Source of the DNA: CAZKAP01 sp964552195
GTDB taxonomy: Bacteria > Bacteroidota > Bacteroidia > Flavobacteriales > Flavobacteriaceae
Direction of reading: 5' to 3'
Assembly (NCBI GenBank): GCA_964552195.1
Contig: CAZKFM010000013.1
Location: 7,789 to 71,788 of the forward strand
Length of the DNA stretch: 64,000 nucleotides
Position numbers and translations under genes: made by a program. The notes below the pieces were generated by a model. That model worked only from the letters and a program-made list of their open reading frames with translations, made no database searches and had not been told where the DNA came from. Below, in pieces: positions 45,709 to 54,416 of the stretch. Every line of letters starts with the position of its first letter. The first letter of the stretch is position 1.

Positions 45709-46191
45709 ATGTCGAAGTTTGCAAAGAAAAAAGAAGGGGACACCCCGGCAGTATCGACGGCCTCGCTGCCCGATATTGTGTTTATGCTGCTGTTCTTCTT
45801 CATGACGGTGACCACCATGAAAGACAGTTCGATCATGGTAAACAATACGCTTCCTCAGGCATCGGAGATCAAGAAGCTGGAGAAGAAGGACCTCGTCATT
45901 ACGATCTATGTGGGTGCACCTACGGACCAGTATGCCGACCAATTCGGTACGGAGGCTCGTATTCAGCTAAACGATAAGTTTGCCAGCGTGGAAGATGTAG
46001 GCCCCTTTATCCTGGCCGAGCGCGCCACACGGGATGAAGCCCTGCAGAACAAGATCTCGGTTTCCCTCAAGGTCGACCGGGATGCGAACATGGGATTGGT
46101 ATCCGACATTAAGCAGGAAATGCGTAAGGTAAATGCCCTTAAGATCAATTACACGACTTCGGAAGGAGATGCCATGATGAACCTCAGGTAA
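45709..46191 (+). CDS. exbD: ExbD/TolR family protein (short form)
   Basis: This 160-residue protein has the membrane helix with the conserved aspartate (ASLPDIVFMLLFFFMTV) near residues 20-38 and a periplasmic domain typical of ExbD. It is the last gene of the operon, followed by a strong rho-independent terminator. Having two ExbD-type proteins suggests a heteromeric motor; the target machine cannot be told from here. Confidence 0.88.
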   Translation: MSKFAKKKEGDTPAVSTASLPDIVFMLLFFFMTVTTMKDSSIMVNNTLPQASEIKKLEKKDLVITIYVGAPTDQYADQFGTEARIQLNDKFASVEDVGPFILAERATRDEALQNKISVSLKVDRDANMGLVSDIKQEMRKVNALKINYTTSEGDAMMNLR

Positions 46192-46217
46192 ACCATACGC
46201 AGTTCGAACATACACAG

Positions 46218-46246
46218 ACGCCTCCTTTAGTAGGAGGCGTTTTTTA
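46218..46246 (+). terminator. Rho-independent terminator after the ExbB/ExbD operon
   Basis: A perfect nine-base-pair stem, ACGCCTCCT pairing with AGGAGGCGT around a five-base loop, is followed by a run of Ts. It ends the operon 27 bases after the second exbD. Confidence 0.9.
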
Positions 46247-46252
46247 TTGTGC

Positions 46253-46260
46253 TATTTTTG
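46253..46260 (+). promoter_or_regulatory. -7 promoter box TATTTTTG directly before the outer-membrane barrel gene
   Basis: This is an exact TAnnTTTG match whose last base is four bases before the ATG at 46265. It follows the terminator immediately, so this gene would have its own promoter and a leaderless transcript. Confidence 0.35.
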
Positions 46261-46264
46261 TCGA

Positions 46265-46930
46265 ATGAGGTGTTTCCTGATGGGCTTGTGTTTGTTGTTG
46301 GCATGTACTCTGCATGCTCAGAAATCCGATGACTTCTTCCTAGAGGATTTATTCTACACCGGTGTTACATACAATGTGCTGACCAACAAGCCCGGAGATG
46401 TGATACAGCGGAGTCTGTCCTACACTATAAATGCAGGGGCGTTTCGGGAATGGGCGTTAACATCGAATCGCAAGCTTTCTGTTGCCCAGGGCGTTGGCTA
46501 TTCCCTGTCGGCATACTACTCAAACATAGGGGCAGAGCAGTCGGGTAACCAGATCACCTACCGCATATTGGATAACAGTGAGTATCGCCGGAGTAAGATC
46601 GGTGCGCATGCCGTTGAATTCCCATTTGAGATCCGGTTTCGCGGAACCAGTCCTGAGAACTACCGATTCTGGAGGTTCCACGCGGGAATTACATACAGTT
46701 ATGTGTTCGACAGCCACTGGGTGCGAGTAGACGATGATGGACGTAGCCGTATCCGAAACACGGATATGAGGAAATCCCAGTGGGGTCTGACGAGTTCGAT
46801 AGGCTATAACACCTTTAATTTTCGCCTGTATTACGGACTTACCCCCTTGCTCAACGATGATCCGAGGATCAATGGTGAACCGGTCGCCCTGCGTAATTTC
46901 GGCATCGGAATCTACTTTTACATACTCTAG
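46265..46930 (+). CDS. Outer-membrane beta-barrel, porin-family protein
   Basis: This 221-residue protein has a signal peptide (LMGLCLLLACTLHAQ) and then alternating beta-strand patterns ending in an aromatic residue (FGIGIYFYIL), as in outer-membrane barrels. It is in the general porin family, perhaps related to PorT-like proteins of Bacteroidota, but I do not recognise a specific member. An in-frame upstream start at 46247 adds six cysteine-rich residues that look unrelated. It converges with the PAP2-like gene downstream. Confidence 0.75.
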   Translation: MRCFLMGLCLLLACTLHAQKSDDFFLEDLFYTGVTYNVLTNKPGDVIQRSLSYTINAGAFREWALTSNRKLSVAQGVGYSLSAYYSNIGAEQSGNQITYRILDNSEYRRSKIGAHAVEFPFEIRFRGTSPENYRFWRFHAGITYSYVFDSHWVRVDDDGRSRIRNTDMRKSQWGLTSSIGYNTFNFRLYYGLTPLLNDDPRINGEPVALRNFGIGIYFYIL

Positions 46931-46937
46931 AGAAAAA

Positions 46938-47546
46938 TCAAAGCCAGTATTTTAGCGTAAAGAGCTGCGAAAATACGCCCAACAACATACCGGTAGTTAC
47001 TTCCCATCGGGTATGTGCCCGTAGGTATAGCCTTGCTGTTCCTACCAGGCCACAAATCACCGACCAAAGCGCTATGGTAAGGGTAATGTTTTGTTCGTAG
47101 TGGATGCCCAAAGCAATCAGGTACATCCATATACTACCCAGACTGGTCATGTGCAGGCTAATCTTGAACTGCAGGGGTATAAGTACGAGTGCGGCCAGTG
47201 AACTTCCGATCAGGCCGACGAAGAAGTAGATCAGGGTCCGATATTCCTGGGTGGGTAGCATTTGATATACCAGTATACTGAGCAGCACAACGTGAATCAA
47301 CAGGGGATAGATACGCTCGTTCAATGTAGCCGAAATCGGTGAAGAGATTACTCCGATCTGAAACAGCAGCGCAAAGGCCAGTAGCGGGAGTACCAGGGTG
47401 AGCACCATCAGGGGAAGGACGAGTTCTTCGAGTCCCGGACTGGTCGTCCGGTAGGGACCGACTACAAAACAGGCGAGTGCTGCGAGCAGGGGGGTGAATA
47501 GCGGATGGAAAATGTATGTTGCCGCAGTGAAAATGAAACGGGCCAT
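46938..47546 (-). CDS. PAP2-like integral membrane protein
   Basis: This 202-residue protein has six hydrophobic helices and the fragment ARLYLRAHTRWEVTTGMLLG near the end, like the C-terminal PAP2 (phosphatidate phosphatase type 2) motif with its histidine. The complete catalytic set (KxxxxxxRP, PSGH and SRxxxxxHxxxD) is not all visible, so activity is doubtful. The start overlaps the rpoN stop (ATG shares a TGATG), so translation is coupled to rpoN. Confidence 0.55.
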   Translation of the reverse strand: MARFIFTAATYIFHPLFTPLLAALACFVVGPYRTTSPGLEELVLPLMVLTLVLPLLAFALLFQIGVISSPISATLNERIYPLLIHVVLLSILVYQMLPTQEYRTLIYFFVGLIGSSLAALVLIPLQFKISLHMTSLGSIWMYLIALGIHYEQNITLTIALWSVICGLVGTARLYLRAHTRWEVTTGMLLGVFSQLFTLKYWL

Positions 47547-48997
47547 CAGATCTGCTTTCGTAATCGGGCGACTGGGATGTTCAGTTGTTCCCGGTATTTA
47601 GCTACTGTACGACGAGCAATGGGGTATCCCTGTTCCTTGAGTATGCCTGCTAGTTTTTCATCGGTCAGGGGCTTCCTCTTGTCTTCTTCTCCAATGACGG
47701 TTTCCAGAATTTTCTTGATCTCCCGCGTGGATACGTCCTCACCCTGTACATTTTTCACCGACTCGGAGAAAAGCTCCTTGATCAGCTTGGTTCCGTATGG
47801 GGTGTCCACATATTTGCTGTTGGCTACGCGGGATACGGTGGACACGTCCATGCCTATAGTGTCGGCTATGTCTTTGAGGATCATAGGACGCAATTTGCGT
47901 TCATCCCCCGTAAGGAAGTATTCCTTCTGGAACTCCATTATGGTGCTCATCGTGACAAACAGGGTCTGCTGCCGCTGCTTGATGGCATCGATAAACCACT
48001 TGGCGGCATCCAGTTTTTGCTTGATGAACATCACAGTTTCCTTCTGGGATTTCGAGCGGTTCCTGGCATTTTTATAGCCTTCAAGCATGTGGGTATAGGA
48101 CTTCGATACGTGCAGCTCCGGTGCATTTCGGCTGTTGAGGGTAAGCTCGAGTTCCCCATCCACGATGCGAATGGTAAAGTCGGGTACGATGTGTTCGATT
48201 ACCCGGGTGTTTCCCGAATACGATCCGCCAGGTTTGGGGTTGAGGCGCTCGATTTCCGACATGGCCTCCCTGAGCTGATCTTCATTCAGCTGGAATTTAT
48301 GGGTCAGGCGGTCGTAGTGCTTCTTGGAGAAAGCTTCGAAGGACTGCTCCAGGATATCGATGGCGAGTCTGACCGATTCCGTTTGCGGTTTACGCCGGAG
48401 CTGCAGGATCAGACATTCCTGAAGAGAGCGAGCTCCTACGCCCGGCGGATCCAGGTCCTGTACCTTATGCAAAACCTTCTCCACGACCTCATTCTCCACG
48501 AAGATGCTCTGTGAAAAAGCCAGATCGTCTGTGATTTCCTCTATGGGACGGCGGATGTAGCCACTTTCGTCTATGCTCCCCACCAGGAACTCGGCGATCC
48601 CCCATTCGGTATCGTCCAGGGTAAAGGTGTAGAGCTGATTCATCAGGTATTGGGTGAAAGTCGTACCCGATGCGTAGGGAATACTCTTCTCGTCCTGGTC
48701 GGGGGAGTAATTGGAGGAGTGTGTTCGGTAGTCGGGGATTTCGTCGTCGCTCAGGTACTCGTCTATGTTGATATCGTCTGTGGCTATGGATTCGCTTCCC
48801 TCGTCCGACTCATATTCCGATTCATAGGACAACTCTTCATTTTCGGCCTTGCCGCTCTCCAGGGCTGGGTTTTCCTCAATTTCCTGTTTTAAGCGCTGCT
48901 CAAACGCCTGGGTGGGCAGCTGGATCAGCTTCATGAGCTGTATCTGCTGCGGCGACAGTTTTTGAGAGAGTTTGAACTGTAAATTCTGCTTGAGCAT
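47546..48997 (-). CDS. rpoN: RNA polymerase sigma-54 factor
   Basis: This 483-residue sigma-54 has the N-terminal activator-interacting region I (SQKLSPQQIQLMKLIQLPT), an acidic linker (EYESDEGSES) with DDDINIDEYLSDDE, the core-binding region, and the C-terminal RpoN box with ARRTVAKYREQ just before the end. It directs RNA polymerase to -24/-12 promoters opened by AAA+ activators. Those activators are not in the window. The gene lies 60 bases downstream of asnS, with the PAP2-like gene overlapping its end. Confidence 0.95.
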   Translation of the reverse strand: MLKQNLQFKLSQKLSPQQIQLMKLIQLPTQAFEQRLKQEIEENPALESGKAENEELSYESEYESDEGSESIATDDINIDEYLSDDEIPDYRTHSSNYSPDQDEKSIPYASGTTFTQYLMNQLYTFTLDDTEWGIAEFLVGSIDESGYIRRPIEEITDDLAFSQSIFVENEVVEKVLHKVQDLDPPGVGARSLQECLILQLRRKPQTESVRLAIDILEQSFEAFSKKHYDRLTHKFQLNEDQLREAMSEIERLNPKPGGSYSGNTRVIEHIVPDFTIRIVDGELELTLNSRNAPELHVSKSYTHMLEGYKNARNRSKSQKETVMFIKQKLDAAKWFIDAIKQRQQTLFVTMSTIMEFQKEYFLTGDERKLRPMILKDIADTIGMDVSTVSRVANSKYVDTPYGTKLIKELFSESVKNVQGEDVSTREIKKILETVIGEEDKRKPLTDEKLAGILKEQGYPIARRTVAKYREQLNIPVARLRKQI

Positions 48998-49056
48998 TGC
49001 GAAAGGTTAACCCTTATAAATTTATCGAATCCTTTCGAAAGCCCTTTCGTGTCCTG

Positions 49057-50493
49057 CTAAAAAGAAGCATTTTGCGGAGTACGGGGGAATGGGATTACGT
49101 CCCGTATGTTGTTCATGCCCGTGGTAAACAGCACCAGCCGTTCGAAACCGAGTCCAAATCCACTATGCACGGCCGTTCCGTATTTGCGCAGGTCGAGGTA
49201 CCACCAGAGTTCCTCCTGGTCTATTCCCATGTCATCGATTTTCCGCTCTAGCACCTCGAGGCGCTCTTCCCTTTGCGATCCCCCTATGATTTCACCGATG
49301 CCGGGGAATAGCACGTCCATGGCACGTACGGTCTTCTGGTCGTCGTTCAGCCGCATGTAGAACGCCTTGATTTTCGCAGGGTAATCGAAAAGGATCACCG
49401 GGGATTTGAAGTGTTTCTCCACCAGGTAGCGTTCGTGTTCGCTTTGCAGGTCCACGCCCCATTCATCCACGGGATATTCAAATTTCTTTTTCTTGTTGGG
49501 CTTACTGTTTCTGAGTATGTCAATGGCTTCAGTGTAGGTGAGCCGGACAAAGGGGTTATCGATCACAAACCGGAGCTTGTCGCGCAGGGGCATGGGGCTT
49601 CTTTGATCCTGTGGCTTGGACTTCTCCTCGTCCAGCAGCCGCGTTTCGAGAAACTCGAGGTCTTCGCTACAGTAATCAAGTACGTAATTCAGCACGAACT
49701 TGATGAAGGATTCGGCCAGGTCCATATTCATGTTCAGGTCGTAGAATGCCATCTCCGGTTCGATCATCCAGAATTCGGCCAGGTGGCGAGAGGTATTCGA
49801 ATTCTCGGCACGGAAGGTGGGCCCAAAAGTATAGACCTTCCCTAGGCCCATGGCATAGGCTTCGGCCTCGAGTTGACCCGATACGGTCAAATTCGTCTCC
49901 TTGCCAAAAAAGTCCTGTTTGAAGTCCACCTGACCTTCTTCGGTTAGTGGAGGGTTCTTAGGGTCCAGCGTAGTAACCCGGAACATGTCACCCGCACCTT
50001 CGGCATCGGATCCTGTGATGATCGGCGTATGCATGTAGAAGAAGCCTTCTTTTACGAAGTAGGTGTGAATAGCATATGCCAGAGCGGACTTTATTCTCAT
50101 GACCGCGGCAAAGGTGTTGGTACGTACTCGGAGGTGGGCCTTTTCCCGAAGGAATTCCAGGCTGTGTTTCTTGGGTTGGATCGGATACTCTTCGGGGTGG
50201 GCTTCTCCGTGTACCTCCAGTGACTTTACCTGTATCTCCACCTGCTGTCCCCGTCCCTGGCTCTCCACCAGCAGGCCGGTAATCCGAAGGGCGGCTCCGG
50301 TGCTGATCTTCTTTAGCAGGTTTTCGTCCAGCTCTTCAAAGTCTACCACACATTGTATGGTGGCCAGACTGCTACCATCGTTCAGCGCAATGAAGCGGTT
50401 ACTGCGAAACGTTCTTACCCATCCCTCCACCTGAACATCACGGTTCAGATCCTTGCTATGGAGTAATTCCTTTATAGGCGTCGTCTTCATCAT
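49057..50493 (-). CDS. asnS: Asparaginyl-tRNA synthetase
   Basis: This 478-residue class IIb aminoacyl-tRNA synthetase attaches asparagine to tRNA-Asn. It has an N-terminal OB-fold anticodon domain, motif 2 with FRAENSNTSRHLAEFWM, and motif 3 GFGLGFERLV near the C-terminus. The length is normal. It starts 12 bases after the end of the RND exporter gene. Confidence 0.95.
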   Translation of the reverse strand: MMKTTPIKELLHSKDLNRDVQVEGWVRTFRSNRFIALNDGSSLATIQCVVDFEELDENLLKKISTGAALRITGLLVESQGRGQQVEIQVKSLEVHGEAHPEEYPIQPKKHSLEFLREKAHLRVRTNTFAAVMRIKSALAYAIHTYFVKEGFFYMHTPIITGSDAEGAGDMFRVTTLDPKNPPLTEEGQVDFKQDFFGKETNLTVSGQLEAEAYAMGLGKVYTFGPTFRAENSNTSRHLAEFWMIEPEMAFYDLNMNMDLAESFIKFVLNYVLDYCSEDLEFLETRLLDEEKSKPQDQRSPMPLRDKLRFVIDNPFVRLTYTEAIDILRNSKPNKKKKFEYPVDEWGVDLQSEHERYLVEKHFKSPVILFDYPAKIKAFYMRLNDDQKTVRAMDVLFPGIGEIIGGSQREERLEVLERKIDDMGIDQEELWWYLDLRKYGTAVHSGFGLGFERLVLFTTGMNNIRDVIPFPRTPQNASF

Positions 50494-50505
50494 CGTCAGG
50501 AAGGT

Positions 50506-52923
50506 TTAGCTATCGGAATCCGTTTCGTTTTCGTCGGATTCTGCAAGTATGTCAATATGAGGTTCTTTAAATGTCTTTCTATTGGTTACGGCTTCTTCAA
50601 AGGTCAACAGCAGAGAGGGAAGCAGGACCAGGTTGGACAGCATGGCAAATAGTAACGTTGCCGATACCAATGCGCCCAGAGCCACCGTTCCGCCGAAACT
50701 GGAGATCGTAAACACCGAGAAGCCAAAAAACAGGACCACCGAGGTATAGAACATGCTGATGCCCGTTTCCCTCAGCGCCGAATAGACCGACTTCCGGATG
50801 TGCCAGTTATTGGTGGCAAGCTCCTGTCGGTATTTCGCCAGGAAGTGAATGGTGTCGTCCACCGAGATGCCGAAAGCGATGCTGAAGACCAGTATGGTTG
50901 ACGGCTTGATCGGTATGGACAGGAAGCCCATGAGTCCGGCTGTGATCAGCAAGGGAAGCAGATTGGGAATCAGGGAGATCAGGATCATTCGCGCCGATCG
51001 GAACAAATAGGCCATGAATACACTGATCAGCACCACGGCCAGGGCCAGGGAGATCACCAGGTTTTTTACCAGGTACTTGGTCCCTTTAAGGAATAGCATG
51101 GCTTTACCCGTCATATATACCCGGTAACGCTCTTCGGGGAAAACTTCACTGATGAGTGTTAGCAGGTCGCGTTCGATCTCCTCCATGCGATCGGTTTTTA
51201 CATCGCGCATGAAGGTCGTGATCCGTGCGATCTGTCCCGTACTGTCCACCAGGTTGATCAGCAATGTACTGTCTCCTTTACTTCGATTCGCCGCAGCCAT
51301 GATGGAAGAGTTCACCTGGGAAGATGGCAGGCGGTACTGATTGGGCAGCCCTCCGAAAAACGCCTGGTTGGAATACTTGATCACGTTCACGATCGAGAAC
51401 GGGGTCGAAAGTTCGGGCGTCTTGGCTATGCTGTCACTGAGGCGATTTATCTTTTTCAGGGCTGAGGGCTTGTACATACTGCGTTTTCGCGTAGTATCCA
51501 TCACAACGACCTCAACCGGCATGATGCCGTTGAATTCTTCCTCAAAGAATACTATGTCCTCGTAAAATTGGGTGTCTTTGGGCAGGTCTTCGATCCGGCT
51601 TCCCGTGATCTTCATCTGGAAAATGCCAATTATACCCAGGATCAGTACAACCAGGGCGGTGAGGTACACCGCGGGCCGAAAATCCCTAACCAGGCCTTCC
51701 ATCCAGGCGACGAATTTCCCGATCCACTTGCGATTCAGGTGCTCGAGATGCTTGTCCTTGGGCAAAGGCATGAAGCTGTAGATAATCGGTATAATCAGCA
51801 GTGACAGCATGAATATGGAAAGAATATTTATCGATGCGACTATACCGAATTCTTTAAGCAGATCGCTGTCGAGTATGATAAACGTCGCAAACCCTGAAGC
51901 CGTGGTTACATTGGTCATCAAAGTGGCATTACCGACTTTGACAATCACCCGCTGAAGAGATAGGGCCTGATTCCCGTGCTTCTTAACCTCATGCTGGTAT
52001 TTGTTGATCAGGAAGATGCAGTTGGGAATACCGATAACAATAATCAGCGGGGGTATGAGTGCTGTGAGTATGGTAATCTCGAAGCGGAACAGGCCGATAA
52101 TACCGAAGGACCACATGACTCCGATGATCACCACACACATCGAGATGAATGTGGCACGGAAACTCCGGAAAAACAGGTAGAAAATGAATGAGGTGATCAA
52201 CAGGGCAGCGAGTACGAACTTGCCAATCTCGCTGGTGAGGAGCTTACTGTTCCACGTGCGCACATAGGGCATGCCGGAGATCTTGACGTCCATGCCCGTC
52301 TCTTTTTCGAAAGAAGCGATGGTGGGTTCCAGCTCATTCAATATAAACTGATTCCGCACGTCTGTATTCAGCAAATCCTTGTCCAGATAGGCTACCATGC
52401 GGACGCTCTGAGTTTCCCGGTTGAAAATCAGGTCCTCGTAAAATGGGAGCCGGCTGAACAGGTAGGTGCGCAGGCTATCCGCTTCGCCCTGACTGCTAAT
52501 GGGACCCGTGAGGAGGGGATCCAGCCGGAATTCATAAGGATCACTTTCTTCTTCCCTGAACCGCTTGAGCTCCTGCAGGTTTGCCGTGGAAACTGCCGTT
52601 ACCACATCGGAGAAGCTCTCTATGCGGCGGCAGAGGTTATTCCATTCATTGAACATGTCCTGTTCGAAGAGCAGGCTGTCCTGTATGCCCAGCACAATAG
52701 CATTATCTTCCTCACCGAAGAGCTCTACGAATTGGTTGTACTTGACAATTTCAGGATGATCGGCCGGAAGTACGCTGATTTCGGTATTGGAAACTTCCAG
52801 GTGCCTCCACTGAAAAGCCAGGGCGATGGTTATCAGCAGGAGTCCAGAAAGTAGGGCAATGGGATTGCGCAAAATGATGCGGGCTACAGTGCCCCAAAAC
52901 CCCTGCAGAAACTCTTTTAGCAT
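50506..52923 (-). CDS. RND superfamily (MMPL-type) exporter
   Basis: This 805-residue membrane protein has a signal-like first helix, two large extracytoplasmic loops and about twelve membrane helices. The second half contains ISVDDTIHFLAKYRQ, a sterol-sensing/MMPL-type motif. Members export lipids, hopanoids or drugs using the proton gradient; the cargo is unknown. A perfect TACCTTTG promoter box lies 19 bases before its start (52943-52950). It is the first gene of the set with asnS and rpoN. Confidence 0.85.
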   Translation of the reverse strand: MLKEFLQGFWGTVARIILRNPIALLSGLLLITIALAFQWRHLEVSNTEISVLPADHPEIVKYNQFVELFGEEDNAIVLGIQDSLLFEQDMFNEWNNLCRRIESFSDVVTAVSTANLQELKRFREEESDPYEFRLDPLLTGPISSQGEADSLRTYLFSRLPFYEDLIFNRETQSVRMVAYLDKDLLNTDVRNQFILNELEPTIASFEKETGMDVKISGMPYVRTWNSKLLTSEIGKFVLAALLITSFIFYLFFRSFRATFISMCVVIIGVMWSFGIIGLFRFEITILTALIPPLIIVIGIPNCIFLINKYQHEVKKHGNQALSLQRVIVKVGNATLMTNVTTASGFATFIILDSDLLKEFGIVASINILSIFMLSLLIIPIIYSFMPLPKDKHLEHLNRKWIGKFVAWMEGLVRDFRPAVYLTALVVLILGIIGIFQMKITGSRIEDLPKDTQFYEDIVFFEEEFNGIMPVEVVVMDTTRKRSMYKPSALKKINRLSDSIAKTPELSTPFSIVNVIKYSNQAFFGGLPNQYRLPSSQVNSSIMAAANRSKGDSTLLINLVDSTGQIARITTFMRDVKTDRMEEIERDLLTLISEVFPEERYRVYMTGKAMLFLKGTKYLVKNLVISLALAVVLISVFMAYLFRSARMILISLIPNLLPLLITAGLMGFLSIPIKPSTILVFSIAFGISVDDTIHFLAKYRQELATNNWHIRKSVYSALRETGISMFYTSVVLFFGFSVFTISSFGGTVALGALVSATLLFAMLSNLVLLPSLLLTFEEAVTNRKTFKEPHIDILAESDENETDSDS

Positions 52924-52942
52924 TGCCTTTTTCTCCGGTTGG

Positions 52943-52950
52943 CAAAGGTA
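52943..52950 (-). promoter_or_regulatory. -7 promoter box TACCTTTG before the RND exporter gene
   Basis: An exact TAnnTTTG match lies 19 bases upstream of the ATG at 52923. At the -33 position there is TTC rather than TTG. It likely serves the exporter-asnS-rpoN set. Confidence 0.45.
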
Positions 52951-53010
52951 AAAAAAACTAGGGCAGTGAACCTATCGAAACCGGCTAAATATGAGGGGTT
53001 TTCCGCGGCT

Positions 53011-53565
53011 TCAGACGGTCATGATTTCACCTTCCTTGGCAGCCAGAGCCTTGTCGATGCGCTGAATGTAGGAATCCGTCATTTCCTGTATGTCCACCTC
53101 CGCATTGCTGATAACATCCTCGGAAAGCTCGAGTTTTTTAATCTCCTTATTGGCGTCCTGCCGGGCGCTGCGTACACCCACCTTCGCATCCTCGGCTTCG
53201 GATTTCGCCTGTTTGACCAGATCCTTCCTGCGCTCCTCGGTTAGCGGGGGAACGTTGATGATGATGCTCTCACCATTATTCATGGGGTTAAACCCGAGAT
53301 TCGAATTGATGATGGCTTTTTCAATTTCTGCTAAAAGTGACTTTTCCCAGGGCTGTACCGTTAACGTACGTGGATCGGGCGTATTGATATTCGAAACCTG
53401 AGACAGGGGAGTGCTGGTTCCGTAGTAATCAATCATGACCGTGGACAGCATCACCGGACTGGCTTTACCGGCCCTGATTTTCATGAAGGCCTTATCCAGG
53501 TGCTGGATGGCCGCTTCCATACTCTCTTTTGTCGAATCTAGGACAAATTTAACCTCTTCTTCCAT
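53011..53565 (-). CDS. frr: Ribosome recycling factor
   Basis: This 184-residue factor splits post-termination ribosomes together with EF-G. The whole three-helix bundle plus small beta domain is present (IRAGKASPVML, RTLTVQPWEKSLL, PPLTEERRKDLVK). It lies 10 bases downstream of pyrH, in the usual Bacteroidota order. Confidence 0.96.
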   Translation of the reverse strand: MEEEVKFVLDSTKESMEAAIQHLDKAFMKIRAGKASPVMLSTVMIDYYGTSTPLSQVSNINTPDPRTLTVQPWEKSLLAEIEKAIINSNLGFNPMNNGESIIINVPPLTEERRKDLVKQAKSEAEDAKVGVRSARQDANKEIKKLELSEDVISNAEVDIQEMTDSYIQRIDKALAAKEGEIMTV

Positions 53566-53575
53566 GGGATTGTCA

Positions 53576-54286
53576 TTAAATTACGGTCACTGTGGTTCCT
53601 ATTTCCTCACCCCGAACGATCTTAGTCAGGTTGCCCCGGGTATTCATGTCGAAGACCACTATGGGAAGGTCGTTTTCCTGGCTCAGGGTAAAGGCGGTGG
53701 TATCCATTACTTTTAATCCGAGGCGAAGTACCTCAGCAAACGATATGTTGTCGAATTTGGTGGCGGAGCTATCCTTTTCGGGGTCGGAGGTATAGATTCC
53801 GTCTACTCGGGTACCCTTGAGGATGACATCCGCTTTGATTTCAATGGCCCTCAACACAGCAGCCGAGTCGGTTGTAAAATAGGGGTTTCCGGTACCTCCA
53901 CCGAAAATCACTACCCGACCCTTTTCCAGGTGCCGTATAGCCCTTCGTCTAATGAAGGGTTCGGCAACCTCGTTGATCTGAATTGCCGATTGAACGCGGG
54001 TATCCATTCCTGCATGCTCCATGGCGCTTTGCAGTGCCAGGGCATTGATTACCGTGGCCAGCATGCCCATGTGGTCGCCCTGGACCCGGTCCATTCCCTG
54101 TCCGACCCCCTGAAGCCCACGGAAGATATTGCCACCTCCTATTACTATAGCCACTTCCACGCCCAGGTCTACAATGGATTTCACTTCCTCGGCGTATTCC
54201 TTTAGTCGTAGGGGATCGATTCCGTACTGTTGTCCGCCCATAAGAGCTTCTCCGCTGAGCTTTAATAGGATCCTTTGGTACTTCAT
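53576..54286 (-). CDS. pyrH: UMP kinase
   Basis: This 236-residue enzyme phosphorylates UMP to UDP. It has KLSGEALMGGQQYGID at the N-terminus, the GGGNIFRG phosphate loop, and the GGGTGNPYFTTD segment. It starts its own transcript: a terminator ends the tsf gene upstream and an exact -7 box lies 19 bases before this ATG. Confidence 0.96.
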   Translation of the reverse strand: MKYQRILLKLSGEALMGGQQYGIDPLRLKEYAEEVKSIVDLGVEVAIVIGGGNIFRGLQGVGQGMDRVQGDHMGMLATVINALALQSAMEHAGMDTRVQSAIQINEVAEPFIRRRAIRHLEKGRVVIFGGGTGNPYFTTDSAAVLRAIEIKADVILKGTRVDGIYTSDPEKDSSATKFDNISFAEVLRLGLKVMDTTAFTLSQENDLPIVVFDMNTRGNLTKIVRGEEIGTTVTVI

Positions 54287-54305
54287 GCAGTGATTTTTCT
54301 GCTTT

Positions 54306-54313
54306 CAAAAATA
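54306..54313 (-). promoter_or_regulatory. -7 promoter box TATTTTTG for pyrH-frr
   Basis: An exact TAnnTTTG match lies 19 bases before the pyrH start, following the tsf terminator. No TTG lies at the usual -33 spacing. Confidence 0.5.
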
Positions 54314-54361
54314 CATAAAAATCATCCTGAAATACAGATACAACGGGAGCCGACGGGCGCT

Positions 54362-54394
54362 AAATAAAAAGCACCGCCGGTAAAGGCAGTGCTT
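54362..54394 (-). terminator. Rho-independent terminator after tsf
   Basis: On the minus strand AAGCACTGCC pairs with GGCGGTGCTT (one mismatch) around a six-base loop, followed by TTTATTTA. It separates the rplM-tsf transcript from pyrH-frr, which has its own -7 box. Confidence 0.85.
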
Positions 54395-54416
54395 GGTTCA
54401 GGAAAAATCCTTTGTA

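Noticed and set aside
46247..46264. An upstream start (MCYFCR) for the outer-membrane barrel gene
   Set aside because: It would overlap the terminator's T-run and the promoter box, and the signal peptide begins at 46265.
46938..47546. A full PAP2 phosphatase
   Set aside because: Only the last motif region with one histidine is recognisable; the other catalytic motifs were not found, so I call it PAP2-like.
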